From: Talinum fruticosum
Taxonomy: Eukaryota > Streptophyta > Magnoliopsida > Caryophyllales > Talinaceae
NCBI GenBank assembly: GCA_021018815.1
Contig: JAITYX010000017.1
Location: 3,782,001-3,846,000 of the forward strand
Reading direction: 5' to 3'
DNA: 64,000 bases
Of the stretch, positions 38,285 to 48,842 are shown piece by piece (within the stretch, counting starts at the first letter, position 1; every line of letters begins with the position of its first letter). Position numbers and translations under genes: made by a program. The notes below the pieces were generated by a model. It was given only the letters and a program-made list of their open reading frames with translations, did no database searches and was not told the origin of the DNA.

Positions 38285-39310
38285 TATGTTTAAAATGACA
38301 TTTATATCAGTTTTTATAATAACTTTTAACTTATTTAAATTATAACGATTATAACAATTAATGATTTCAACTATAACATTTGATTTTGATAATAACTTCG
38401 AGCGCATGCCCATAATATAAAAAATAAAAAAAGCAACAAGAACGGTTTTTGTCATCCTAATTATACTTGTAAAACTGCAATCATGAACAATTTAATTAAG
38501 CAAATTAATTTTGATTTAAAAATAATTAAAGAAATGATGAAACGATAATTTTTCCCTGGATCATTTAGAATAGAAACCCCAAAAAGCAAGCACATACAAG
38601 AAAAGATGGTCTATGATGAAAAGCATAAGAAAACAAACAGTCAGATGAGAAGAGAAATCAACAGTCCAAGTGCCCTGTCGGAGGGAGGGTGGCCCAAATA
38701 TACAGACAGCACTGTGTCTGTATTGTATATATCTGTTGTTACAGAGCAGAACACAAGAGTCATGATAAGGAAAACGAATGGAGCAAATTAATATCCTCCT
38801 CTTTTTCACGTCCTAAACATTAGTTTTCCTCTCCTCACTTCAATTTCCACGTGATTTATTTATACCAAATGGCTCATCTCATATTGTTGACATACAAGCC
38901 TGTCATGGACCCCCTAAATTAATTATTTAGTTTACCAACTTGAGTTTATGTGTATTTCATTTGATCGATGAGAAAAGTAACGAATTTTTAATAGTATCCT
39001 TCTATTTAAAAGAATGTCGAAACAAAATCTTCCATCGATTTCTATCGTTGTTGTCATTAAAAACCAATTGAAGTGATCAAATCTTCGTTATATTTTTCTA
39101 TTTAACCCTTATTCCCTGTATCTTTCTCTGTAACTCTCTTTTACCCGCCCATAATGATACTATTTAGATTCTAAAATTTTTGTATTAAAACATTTTATTT
39201 AAAAAAATCACAGCTCATTACTTGATAATCAAATTTAACAGTAAATATCAGGATTAAATTTTGTCAAATTGTAAGAGTACTATATGATTTTTTTTTCCAT
39301 TCACCAAACG

Positions 39311-39462
39311 AAGGCTCTATTTCATTTAGTTGTAATGAGTTGTAAGATCGTTGTAGAATAAGTTATAAAAAGTTGTAAGGAAGCTGTAAGGAGGAATAAA
39401 GAGTTAGAAGAAGTTGTAATTTAGGAGATATAAGGTTGAGTTAAAGTTAAATAAAATAGGAC
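39311..39462. mobile_element. Short MITE, family copy 2
   Basis: Begins GGCTCTATTTCATTTAGTTG and ends TTAAATAAAATAGG. It shares ends and AGTTGTAA-type motifs with the element at 892-1007 but is ~35 bp longer. Non-coding. Confidence 0.55.
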
Positions 39463-39839
39463 TAAAAACCGCTAAAACACAATGATAGTAAATGGAACTC
39501 AAAAAAAGAAAGGAGGTATTTTTCTTCGAAAAGGACACAAGAACTAATGCATAAAGCAAAGTGACCTAAGCCTATTTTCTGACCTTATGTTATGAATTAT
39601 ATTCCTGATGTGCATAGAATGAGAGAGAGGGAGGAATTTGAATTTTTGGTGGATAAGACCAAGAGTATACCTCATTTATTAGAATGGAGAATTCGATTCT
39701 GTATGTATATTTAGCGCGGTTTGTTTTACAATACTTTTTAATTTTTGGTTGTGAGGAAATACAAAGAAAATACCAAATTTATAATAAAATTTGTATTAAA
39801 AGATCAAATTGGTCTAAGGTCAATTATATTTAGGGGAGA

Positions 39840-39945
39840 AAAAGGGCGATTATATTTAGGATAAAATTGGTAAATTTGACATATTATGAAACGAAAAAAT
39901 TAGTTAAAGTGACATATATTGTGAAATAGAGGTAATATTGATTTA
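39840..39945 (-). repeat. Partial Stowaway-like MITE copy
   Basis: Read on the minus strand it follows the left half of the element at 37588-37916 (ACCTCTATTTCACAATATAT, then GTCACTTTAACTAATTTTTT). The other half was not found, so this is a fragment. Confidence 0.45.
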
Positions 39946-39969
39946 GTGGTGACAGATTAGGTCAATTAG

Positions 39970-40005
<36 letters not shown>
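39970..40005. repeat. (TA)n microsatellite
   Basis: About 17 TA units. Confidence 0.9.
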
Positions 40006-40007
<2 letters not shown>

Positions 40008-40762
40008 TAGTAGTTGAATCTATTGATTATTATTTACAGAAATGAAATAGAAAACTGGAAAGCAGTGAAAATTGGGGGAAAGTTGGGGCTGGGCCTCTGA
40101 AAACAAATGGATACGAAAATTTTGTGAAATTTATGGATACAATTTTAGGATAATTTATGATAAAGATCCTCGTCTTCTGTTTTATGGAAAAAGAGATTAG
40201 TTTTTTTATTTACTAGTCCGGACCGTGCTATACACGGAGCAATATTGAACAATGTATACCTTAAAAAATTATTTAATCGGGAAGTGATGTAGTACTTGTG
40301 AGTTTCTTTTCTCGATCATTTGATTTTATTGAATGGTTTCACCTTTAACAACATTTTTCTACATGTTATCTCCTCATAGTGAAAACGTTTTCGTGACTCA
40401 TCAAATTTATATCGCAAACAACCAAAACTAAAGCAACCTCAATTAAGATCTTAAAATTGTAAAAAAGAAACGTGAAAGGTGAAATATCAACTACACATAA
40501 GCCAATTACCATTATTCAACATTTGTTTTAATATATGAAGGATAATTACTAATAATACTATATTATCACACACAAAAAGGAAAAGAAGAGTCCACTTATA
40601 AAAGAAAATATTTATTTTTCTTTATTTATTTAATTATTTACATCAGCGACTTATATTTAATGGACAAATAATTTTTATGGTTAAGATTACCCTAAACTCC
40701 TACAATCACTCACATTGCAATATTTGACCAATTTGAAAATACTACTATTATATATTACATAG

Positions 40763-40820
<58 letters not shown>
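40763..40820. repeat. (TTA)n microsatellite
   Basis: About 19 TTA units, without the mirrored TAA half seen in the tracts at 26.9 and 38.2 kb. Confidence 0.9.
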
Positions 40821-40821
<1 letters not shown>

Positions 40822-41593
40822 GGCAAGGAATAAAAGAGAGTTTATAAATGAGTGGAAACCTATTTTTTAAAAGATATATTATTATTTTTTATTGAATGAA
40901 ACTGCTAAATTTACTTTTAGGTCACCATTTTATAATTTTGAAAATAGTTACAACATAAAGAGGAGGAAATGGAACATGGGATTCAATGTATTTTCGACCT
41001 TATTATTAACCGACCAAAACCTTATTGATATGAGAAGAGACTTGCTCTATAACACACCTGCTTAGCTTCTTAAACATTGATTTTTAAAATAATTCTAATT
41101 GTAACTCCTTTGGCAAATTAAATCAACAATATGTAGATCTTTTTGTAAAAATAAAGGCAATGAATTATCAACTATGGATTTTTGACCCAAAAAAATAAAA
41201 AATAAAGAAACAACCAATTTAGCCAATGAGGTATTCGCCTAATAAATAATAAAAAAAAGGGTTCATATTTAAATTATGGTATACTGAATGTCATACTTGG
41301 CTTTCCCATTTCTAGTTTCTAGTTGCACTGCATTTGTGTTCTCCACAGGAAGGAAAAAGCACCTTAAAACTACAAATTAGAGTTTCATAGTAACTATTTT
41401 ATGCTGATGAATTCACCCAAAAAAAAATACAACAAAAAGGCAATATGATGCACAGACCAATTCTGCATTCTGTACTATATAAGTATCAAAATCTTCTTAC
41501 ACACCAAAGAAAAAAAAAAGAAAAATAAAATGCACCAAAATCAATTAAGTACTTGAGCAACTAAAACCAGGTATGCTTCTCTAGCCTACAATC

Positions 41594-42520
41594 TTAAACA
41601 CCTAAAACAGAGATTTTAAAGAAAGGATTGATTTCCCTTACCAGCTCAAAGACATAAACATCGCCTAGTTTCAGATTATTGTCCACCACAAAATCGTGCC
41701 ATGCTCTCCCAAGTTTAAGACAGTACTTTGCATAGTTTCCATACACATGCATTTGTACTGGCCAAACCCGCCCTATCACACGGAGCTTGATCCGAGACTT
41801 CTTCCAATGCCCAAAATGCTCATTGATGACCGACAATGGGATGCGGATGATGTGTTATCTTATGTAAATCTGGCGCATAACAACACTAAATGAAGAATAC
41901 TTGGACTCGGAAACATATATGTTTGCCTCTTCAAAAGCCAACTTCTCTTCGGCTTCAGTTTAGGAGGATTGAGATTCAATCGACTGATGCTTACCCTTGA
42001 AAATGGCCTTCAACATTATCTTTACTTCTTGGTTTCTCCGCTGATGTAGGGAACTCGATATCTTCTTGGGCACTTTGGTGTCCATGTGGGCACATGTTAC
42101 CAAGAAAATTCGAAATAATCAGTTTCATGTCCTCTTCATGATCATGAGAAGATCTACATTTGTTATTGTTTGCCAAGGGTATGGCTTTCTCCTTTTCGCA
42201 ACCATTGGTCCCGTATGCTTTAACACTGACTTTCGATTTATCATTGTAAGCGAATACCAGGAAATCTGCCACCTCCAACCTGCTGTCTCTTAGAATATCT
42301 CCCAGCCCCTGTTAAAGAACACGTTATGGCCCTCCTTTTTGAGATTCACATACCATGTCTTTCCTGAATGATTTTTGAGTATCGATTTCTTGGGTAAACT
42401 TTCTTTCAACTGATGCATAAAATCTGGGGGATTGAGAATCCCTAAAAGCATGATCAGGAAGAAACACTTTAAAGGAACTCCAAAAGGGCAAGTGTCCACT
42501 GCAGCAGAGGCATAGGCAGA
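41594..42520 (-). pseudogene. Broken B3-domain (REM/VRN1-like) gene
   Basis: Two plant DNA-binding B3 domains are recognisable. The first reads FKVFLPDHAF, then LPKKSILKNHSGKTWYVNL, VFFNRGW, LEVADFLVFAYN and KAYGTNGCEKE. The second reads SFSVVMRQIYIR, then HIIRIPLSVINEHFGHW, GRVWPVQMHVY and LKLGDVYVFELV, ending at 41594. The frame shifts by one extra base near 42430-42440 and by one missing base near 42290-42298. An in-frame TAA lies at 41855-41857, just after IYIR. An intact splice donor follows GHFQG at ~41990. REM proteins act as nuclear transcription factors, but this copy cannot make a full one unless the breaks are assembly errors. A possible leader for it lies at 43.8-44.0 kb. Confidence 0.7.
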
Positions 42521-44040
42521 GGTCCTGATGCACCACTGCCCTTTTCTGGCTAATGAGCAATCTCCTCTGGCTTGCTCTTCTCATCATTTGGGCTGATGAA
42601 GAACAAAACCCTAAAATGAATGGAGAAAAGAATAGTTTAAAGGACCATACTATCAAGCAAGCAGGATCTTATCCAGTGGACAGGCTATCAAGCAGACAAG
42701 GAAGAGCTATATTAAAAAATGCCTAATCAATTACAGAACTAGCAAGCTCATAGCAACCAATTACGCAAGTGTAGTTTTGAGTCACAAGGTTCTTGACTTT
42801 GAACCAGACAGTCAATTCACCACGAAGATGTCCATTTGATTGATAACTGGGTTTTCAACTGTTCATGGAGACATGCACAATTGACTAAGGTCATGGCTGA
42901 AGTCCGAAGTTGCAACAAGCATAATGTCAAGCGAAAATCCTCTCTATATCACTGGGAGAAGAAGTGCATCTACATGATGAGAACATTTGTGACCAACTGT
43001 TCCTCTTAATGAATCTGTCATGAGCTACGAAGCAACCGACACCCCATTTAGCTGAGCACATCTGTGTGCAACAAATTTCAAACACCGACAATTGTTGGGC
43101 ATTCTTCGACTTTCTCAAACACAAATCAAGTACACATTAAAGATGCTTATCATTCTTACCAATCCATGCCAACCAAAGATGCAGCATCCTGTTCGATGTA
43201 TCAGTGTGATCTTGTCAACTAAATGCTAATTTTTATGGACTTGATCAACAGCGTGTCAGACCAATGCTCATCAATAGCCAGAAGGAATTGATCTCATATA
43301 CACCAGCACAGACGAACCATCATTGATGTATTCTCCCTCTTTATTAAGAGAATCCGATATTGTATCATTTCATGAAGTGGAGAATATAATCTAGCACCAT
43401 CCTCAAGAATTAGTATCAATCTTTAAGCCAACCCACTTTTATATGAACTTAGTGGATGTGAATTGGACTTAAAAAGAGTTCATGCAAATTGCTTTCCACC
43501 ATCCATAGTTTCCATTTTATTGCTATTTCTTTATCTAAGTTTATATTTTCCTCTTCCTAATGCTCCAGTAGCAGCCATGAGTGTGCAGTTTAGAGATCTT
43601 TAGCAGACCCCAGAATTCAAAGAAACATAAATGAAAAAGAAGTCACTTTTAGCATCCCAACCAAAGAAAAACCGCTGCATACAACGACTAATAAGAATTT
43701 TCTCACAGGCATTTTGTCGAACAAGAGGTGGGCATGCTTAGATTTCTTTAATTAATTGTCAAAACCAGAAAATTAAAGAAATTTCAGTCCAAATAGTACT
43801 GAGACTGACACACTGTAATTGCTTCTATAATTTGTCGAGAATCTGTTAATCCAAATCTTTTTTCTGCCTCTATCCTTCCAGTTTGCAGTTGAATCCGGCT
43901 GTGAAGAGATTGAGGAGGAGAGAGAAAGTAGTAGGCTTTGGTGATTAGCTATGGAGACGCGATTCGTATTGCGATTTTCAGAGTCTGGGCCGGTGACACT
44001 GGCAATGGCAATGGCAATGGCAATGGCAAGGGAGAGACGG
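42521..44040 (-). other. Upstream region of the B3 pseudogene, possible leader
   Basis: No protein recognised. Near 43880-43930 the minus strand reads a CT-rich stretch (TTTCTCTCTCCTCCTCAATC) typical of plant 5' leaders. Next to it, GGCAAT is repeated four times at about 43999-44027. The leader would belong to the B3 gene, with an intron of over 1 kb. This link is inference. Confidence 0.3.
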
Positions 44041-44662
44041 TTTAGTTTAATGGCTTCTATTGACTTTTAATTTTGTTTTCTTAAAAAATTAGAAACTAAT
44101 GCAAAGGGTAATAAGGAGGTAAAAATTAAGGTTTTTGAATACATAATCCTAATTTTAGAAATTTAGACGTTAATAATTTAATTTTTAATAATAGTGTTCA
44201 AAGGTCTCATATATATCTATTTATTTTCAGTAATTTATATTTAGAAAATAGTAGCATTTTTACTGCAATCATAAATACAAAATATAATTGGTGGTGTTGT
44301 TTTTCAATGATGAATTAGTGGCGTTCAATTCCCAAAAATTGGATTATTTTTATCGATTCCAACTCATTATTGTCCACCATATCCTTAGTACCAAAGCTCT
44401 TAGTTATATATGATGGCAATGGTTGCGATGGTGAGTTAAAAAAAAAAAATCACGTGATCCTGCTGTAACGGATTGAATGGATTTACGATCGCAGTTCTTG
44501 ATTTTTATTGTTAGTTTGATGAAAATTATATAAATAATTAATATAGACAAAATTCAAACTTAATATCTTGTTATAACTATTGAAAGTTTTTCTAGTTAAA
44601 TTATCTAATACTTTATAAATAAAAATTTATTTTAATGTCACGAATAACGTGGTTATCACAAA

Positions 44663-45028
44663 ATGGTAGTTATGAAAACCTCCTGGTCCGCAAGTGTAGC
44701 TGAAGCAAAAGCCGCTTATTATGGTGCTCAACTAGCTAAATGTTTCCAATATTTGAAGATCATAATAGAGTTGGATTGCCTCCCCTCCATCCAAAGAGTA
44801 ATCAAGCCTAATAGTTTCCTTAGTGAGTTTGATTTCATCCTAGATGACTTATTATTCATTTCCAATAATTTTAAGTTTTGTAAGTGGTCTCATGTCGGAA
44901 GGGACGAAAATATGGCGGCTTACCACTTAGCCAAAGTTATTCCGTCGGAGACAGAGAATGTTTGGGTGGGGAACTGTCCTACTCAAATATCTCATTATGT
45001 ATTCTTGGATGTTTTATCATTGAAATAA
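44663..45028 (+). pseudogene. RNase H-like (RVT_3) fragment
   Basis: The frame codes SVAEAKAAYYGAQLAKCFQY, then IIIELDCLPSIQRV, CKWSHVGRDENMAAYHLAKV, and ends at a TGA-type stop region with DVLSLK. This is the C-terminal part of the RNase H fold found after reverse transcriptase in plant LINEs and in related stand-alone proteins. The N-terminal catalytic part is missing. A run of A's at about 45046-45056 suggests the poly(A) end of a truncated retrotransposon. I could not find target duplicates. Confidence 0.65.
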
Positions 45029-45104
45029 GATCACGTTTTTCCTTTTAAAAAAAAAAACTCCCACTATTATAAAATATTAATAATGAAAAAAATTATTTTG
45101 TTTA

Positions 45105-45674
45105 GGATGTGTTTGGATGTAAACTAATTTCGTTAATTGGGCGGAAACTAAAAGAACAAAAATATATTGTAAAAGTGTAAACCGATTGACAATACCCACG
45201 AGTCGCTACCTCTATTTTTTCCGGTGTCTATTTTTCGGCCAAGCCTCCATCTTTCTCGACTTTCACTTCCAACATTCTATTGTTCCATCGCTCGGTTTTT
45301 CGATAAGACCCTCCATTTTTCCCAACTCCCATCTTGTTTTTTATTCGATGAATCCCTTTTATCTATTCCAAGCACCGGATGTCCATTGATCTCACTTCCT
45401 TTGTTCTCCTTGGTTTCTTTCTAACCTCCACCACACAATATTCTCACAAATGAAGAATATTGCTCCCACCTGCATTCAAATCTGGATGGGTTTGGTGGAG
45501 GATAGAGCTAGTGACTCCCACCCCACTAGCCTCCTCGACACTTTTCATCTTATACTACCCCTGCTATTCTAGATTTATTTACTAGAGAAAGAGGGAGGAG
45601 AGAGAGAGAGAGAGGAGTTTTTTACTTTCGGTTAATCTTTTAATGACAAGAGGTTTAAAATCCAAACACCAACC
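45105..45674. mobile_element. MITE with GG-TGTTTGGAT termini
   Basis: Left end GGATGTGTTTGGATGTAAAC; right end, reversed, GGTTGGTGTTTGGATTTTAA; TA flanks each. 570 bp, no intact coding sequence, with a GA-rich tract at 45580-45615. The termini resemble PIF/Harbinger or hAT MITEs; the superfamily is open. Confidence 0.55.
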
Positions 45675-46369
45675 TAAAATAGATTTCTTTTGCTTTATTA
45701 TAATTTTATAAATTTACTAAAATAGATTTCTAATCATATTAAAAATGGTAAAATTTAATGACCAAGATTAAATCATATCACGGGTATAACTCGTATTGTA
45801 GATACTATGGTTACCATTTTAAGGTAGTCATTATATCCGTACTCTTATTTTAATAATATAGATCTAGTTTTATTGGAAATGATTTATAGTAAATGTTGTA
45901 TTTGTATATGATTTTTCAGTTTTCACTAATGATTATTTTCCTTTGAGAAAACTACAATCCTTGAGTAGATATTAGTCGATTACTCTGTAGTGACTACAAG
46001 AGGGAGAGAGGGGGAAGAGAGGGGGAAGAGAGGGAGCAGTTGATTCTCGCGGGCTAACAAAAATTCAATTGATCGATGGAAATACTAAGTACAATCCTTG
46101 AGGAAGGACTAGGGAGGACCTTTGAAATTTACCATCTTTCAGCTTTGAAGTCCTCATCTTGGATTTGGCTATGATGTTCTTTTGAGCGGATATGACTAAT
46201 TTTCTCATGATACTTCCATTTTCGTAATTAGGGCTATTGGGAATCGATAACCTGCAGGTACTCTCTCTCCCTCTCTTCGCAATTTGTGGGTTGTTATGGG
46301 TTTTTGTATGTGTCATCAACCCTAATTTTTTTGTTTCCCAATTTTCAAAGGCGCGATTTTTCTCTGCAG

Positions 46370-46525
46370 ATGTTCGCGGAGAATTTATCTCAAAAAACCC
46401 ACATGCTTTGGGGGCTATGGAAGCATTCCCAGGTAAAGATTTCTTGTCCATTCTCTTGTTTGTTTGTGCAGCTAATGTGTTAGAGCCAGATTGTTGTTCT
46501 TCATGATAGTCGAGCAATCTCTCTC

Positions 46526-46585
<60 letters not shown>

Positions 46586-47836
46586 AAATACTCAACCCAG
46601 ACCACCCTTTAAGTGTTCAAGTCTCAAATTTGATTGGTAGATATGCTTAAGAAATGGGAGTTGGATGTTTTTATTTTCATTATTTCTTGCACTCCCTCTT
46701 GTGATATTCCTCTATCAAGGATTGAATCACAAATTCGTTTATTCTATTGGAGAAGGAAAGCCTATCATTGAAGTTCAATGGCTGAAATAGAGTAGATGCC
46801 TAGATGTAGATGTTATCAGTTGGAAAACATGTTCTGGCCTCTCGCTGACCAGTTGGTATCATAATTTGACGACATTTCAGGCTCCATTGGCTTCTCATGG
46901 AACTAGCTATGCTTGTCTTCTTCGAATGGCAGCATTCCCGAAGTTTGCTGATTTGATTACGAGGCCTACATTGTCTTCATGCTATTCAGTTATGTCTTCT
47001 GAACGTAAACCCTCTATAACTCCTTGCAATGGCAGAACAAATATGGGTTCTGGTCTTGAAAGGCCATACCAAGTTGTTGTCGCTGCAACTCGAGATATGG
47101 GTATTGGGAAAGATGGCAGATTGCCATGGAGTTTGCCTTCTGATCTCAGATACTTCAAGGAATTGACGACAACTACATCCACAGCTGGGAAGAGGAATGC
47201 GGTGATCATGGGAAGGAAAACTTGGGAAAGCATTCCTGAAAAGTACCGACCTTTACCTGGCCGTCTCAATGTTGTTCTGACCCGTTCAGGGAAGTTGGAA
47301 GCTGCAATATCTGAAGATTTAGTAATATGCCGTGATTTTCCATTGGCATTGAAGTTATTGTCAGAACCTCCCCATTCTTTGTCTGTGGAGAAGGTGTTTG
47401 TTATAGGAGGTGGCCAAATTCTGAAGTGAGTTACTGACGGCTGTTGCTAATCTAGGTTGTGTGTTGTGCTGGTTTTATTGTGAAGGTTCTCTGATGGCAT
47501 GCCTTTTGCAGGGAGGCCCTGAATGCACCTGGTTGTGAAGCCATCCACTTAACTGATATCGAGACAAACTTTGAGTGTGATACTTTCATTCCTCGAATTG
47601 ATTCATCCTTGTTCCATAAATGGTGCTCAACAGGTCCAATGGCGGAAAATGACACCCGGTTCTCATTTGTGACTTACATCCATGCAAGAACATCAGTTGA
47701 GGAATCCTCTGCTTCAGAAAATGGTATCAAGTGCGATACCACCATACTTCCAGAGGTGATATGCAAGAGACACAGTGAGTTCAATAGTTTAAAACAGGTT
47801 GAATATATTGTTGCCGATGGAAATGCAGGAAAGTGA
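46370..47836 (+). CDS. Dihydrofolate reductase, DHFR-TS family, lacking thymidylate synthase
   Basis: Coding exons 46370-46432, 46881-47425 and 47512-47836 join in frame to 310 residues; an untranslated exon may end at ~46257. DHFR reduces dihydrofolate to tetrahydrofolate with NADPH. Motifs from about residue 84 are YQVVVAATRDMGIG, LPWSLPSDLRYFKELT (catalytic Asp), MGRKTWESIP, PLPGRLNVVLTRS and VFVIGGGQILKEAL, so the reductase looks intact. Residues 263-310 correspond to the linker and first helix of thymidylate synthase (ILPEVICKRHSEFN, ADGNAGK). The frame then stops at TGA 47834-47836, with no synthase sequence before the next gene. The first ~80 residues have few acids and many Ser/Arg/Leu, and may be an organelle transit peptide with an internal Met start possible (46926). 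Plant DHFR is normally fused to synthase. A DHFR-TS paralogue without synthase function is known in Arabidopsis. Confidence 0.85.
46518..46582. repeat. (CT)n microsatellite in DHFR intron
   Basis: About 31 CT units with one AT interruption, in the intron between coding exons 1 and 2. Confidence 0.9.
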
Positions 47837-48842
47837 CGAGACTTTGGACTGATAGCTTATAGGAGTTGATCTGTAGGTAATTGCAATCAGGCTTCTCCTT
47901 GTTTGCCTCCTTTTTATTTTTTGACTCCCCTCTTTGATTTTCACTTCCTTTTTTCTACGTGTTGGAGAAAGTTCATCTTACAGAACTGTGAGTGCAGCAG
48001 ACAAATTTTGCCATATCCAAATCTGATAAAGTTGCATTTATACAGACTGAAGGTTTTTCTCGGTGATTATCATATCTCAACATCACAAATATGGGGAGTC
48101 AGGGGTATTGATTGTAAAGATAAGAGTATATATCTGAATCTTCCCGGAACTTGCTCGGAGTCAGAGACAAACATTTGAATGATAATATTATAGTGCATCT
48201 GAATCTCTCTAAGCTTTACTCCAGAGACACATTTGAAGTTGTAGTATTAGTGTAAATCGAGAAGTTTTGCTTTGTGAAATTGGTTTGCAAAGCATGCACT
48301 ACTTATGTGGCTTGAGTATCAATTGACCGGTATGCATTTGGGTTCAAGCTCTTGTCAGCCAAACTACTTGCTTAATTTCTAATATATCGCCCAAAAACTA
48401 TGTTTTAATCATAATTCTTATTACTACAGGGTGCAGCACAGCTTTATACAAACACAATTAATTTTAGATTTCATGAATCATGATCGACACAATCCTAACT
48501 TCCAATAATTTATCTCTGAATATATGAACAAATAGGGAAAAGAAGAAAGGCGAACTCACTATATATTAACAAACTACAGAAAACTGCTGGAAAAAAAGGT
48601 GAACACAACCCGTACAACACCAACAAAACCAAAGAGGGAAGAGAAAAAAGAAAAAAAGGAGCAAAAATAAGTAACTCTGTGAGAGAATCAGAGAACTATA
48701 TATACAGGCATAGACAGTTTCCTGCTTGAAAAATCCACCAAATCAATAATAGGCCAGTGGAAACTTCGATTCACGCTGCCAAAATGGAGAGGATTCAAAG
48801 AGAATCTCAAAATGTATCCTAAAGTGTTCATCGGTCCGACCT
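47837..48842. other. 3' flanks of two convergent genes
   Basis: Downstream sequence of the DHFR gene (plus) and of the Sec14 gene (minus), which converge here. I searched both strands by eye for thymidylate synthase motifs and saw none. No other gene is apparent. Confidence 0.6.

Noticed and set aside
43950..44070. Small plus-strand frame starting METRFVLRF with (MA)n repeat
   Set aside because: Only 39 codons, made partly of a GGCAAT repeat, and it overlaps a likely minus-strand leader; no family resemblance.
46065..46595. Long minus-strand frame of 176 residues with an (ER)n tract
   Set aside because: It is the antisense of the DHFR leader, first coding exon and (CT)n microsatellite; no domain.
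47903..48178. 91-residue plus-strand frame after the DHFR stop, considered as leftover thymidylate synthase
   Set aside because: None of the synthase motifs are present; it is 3' flank.
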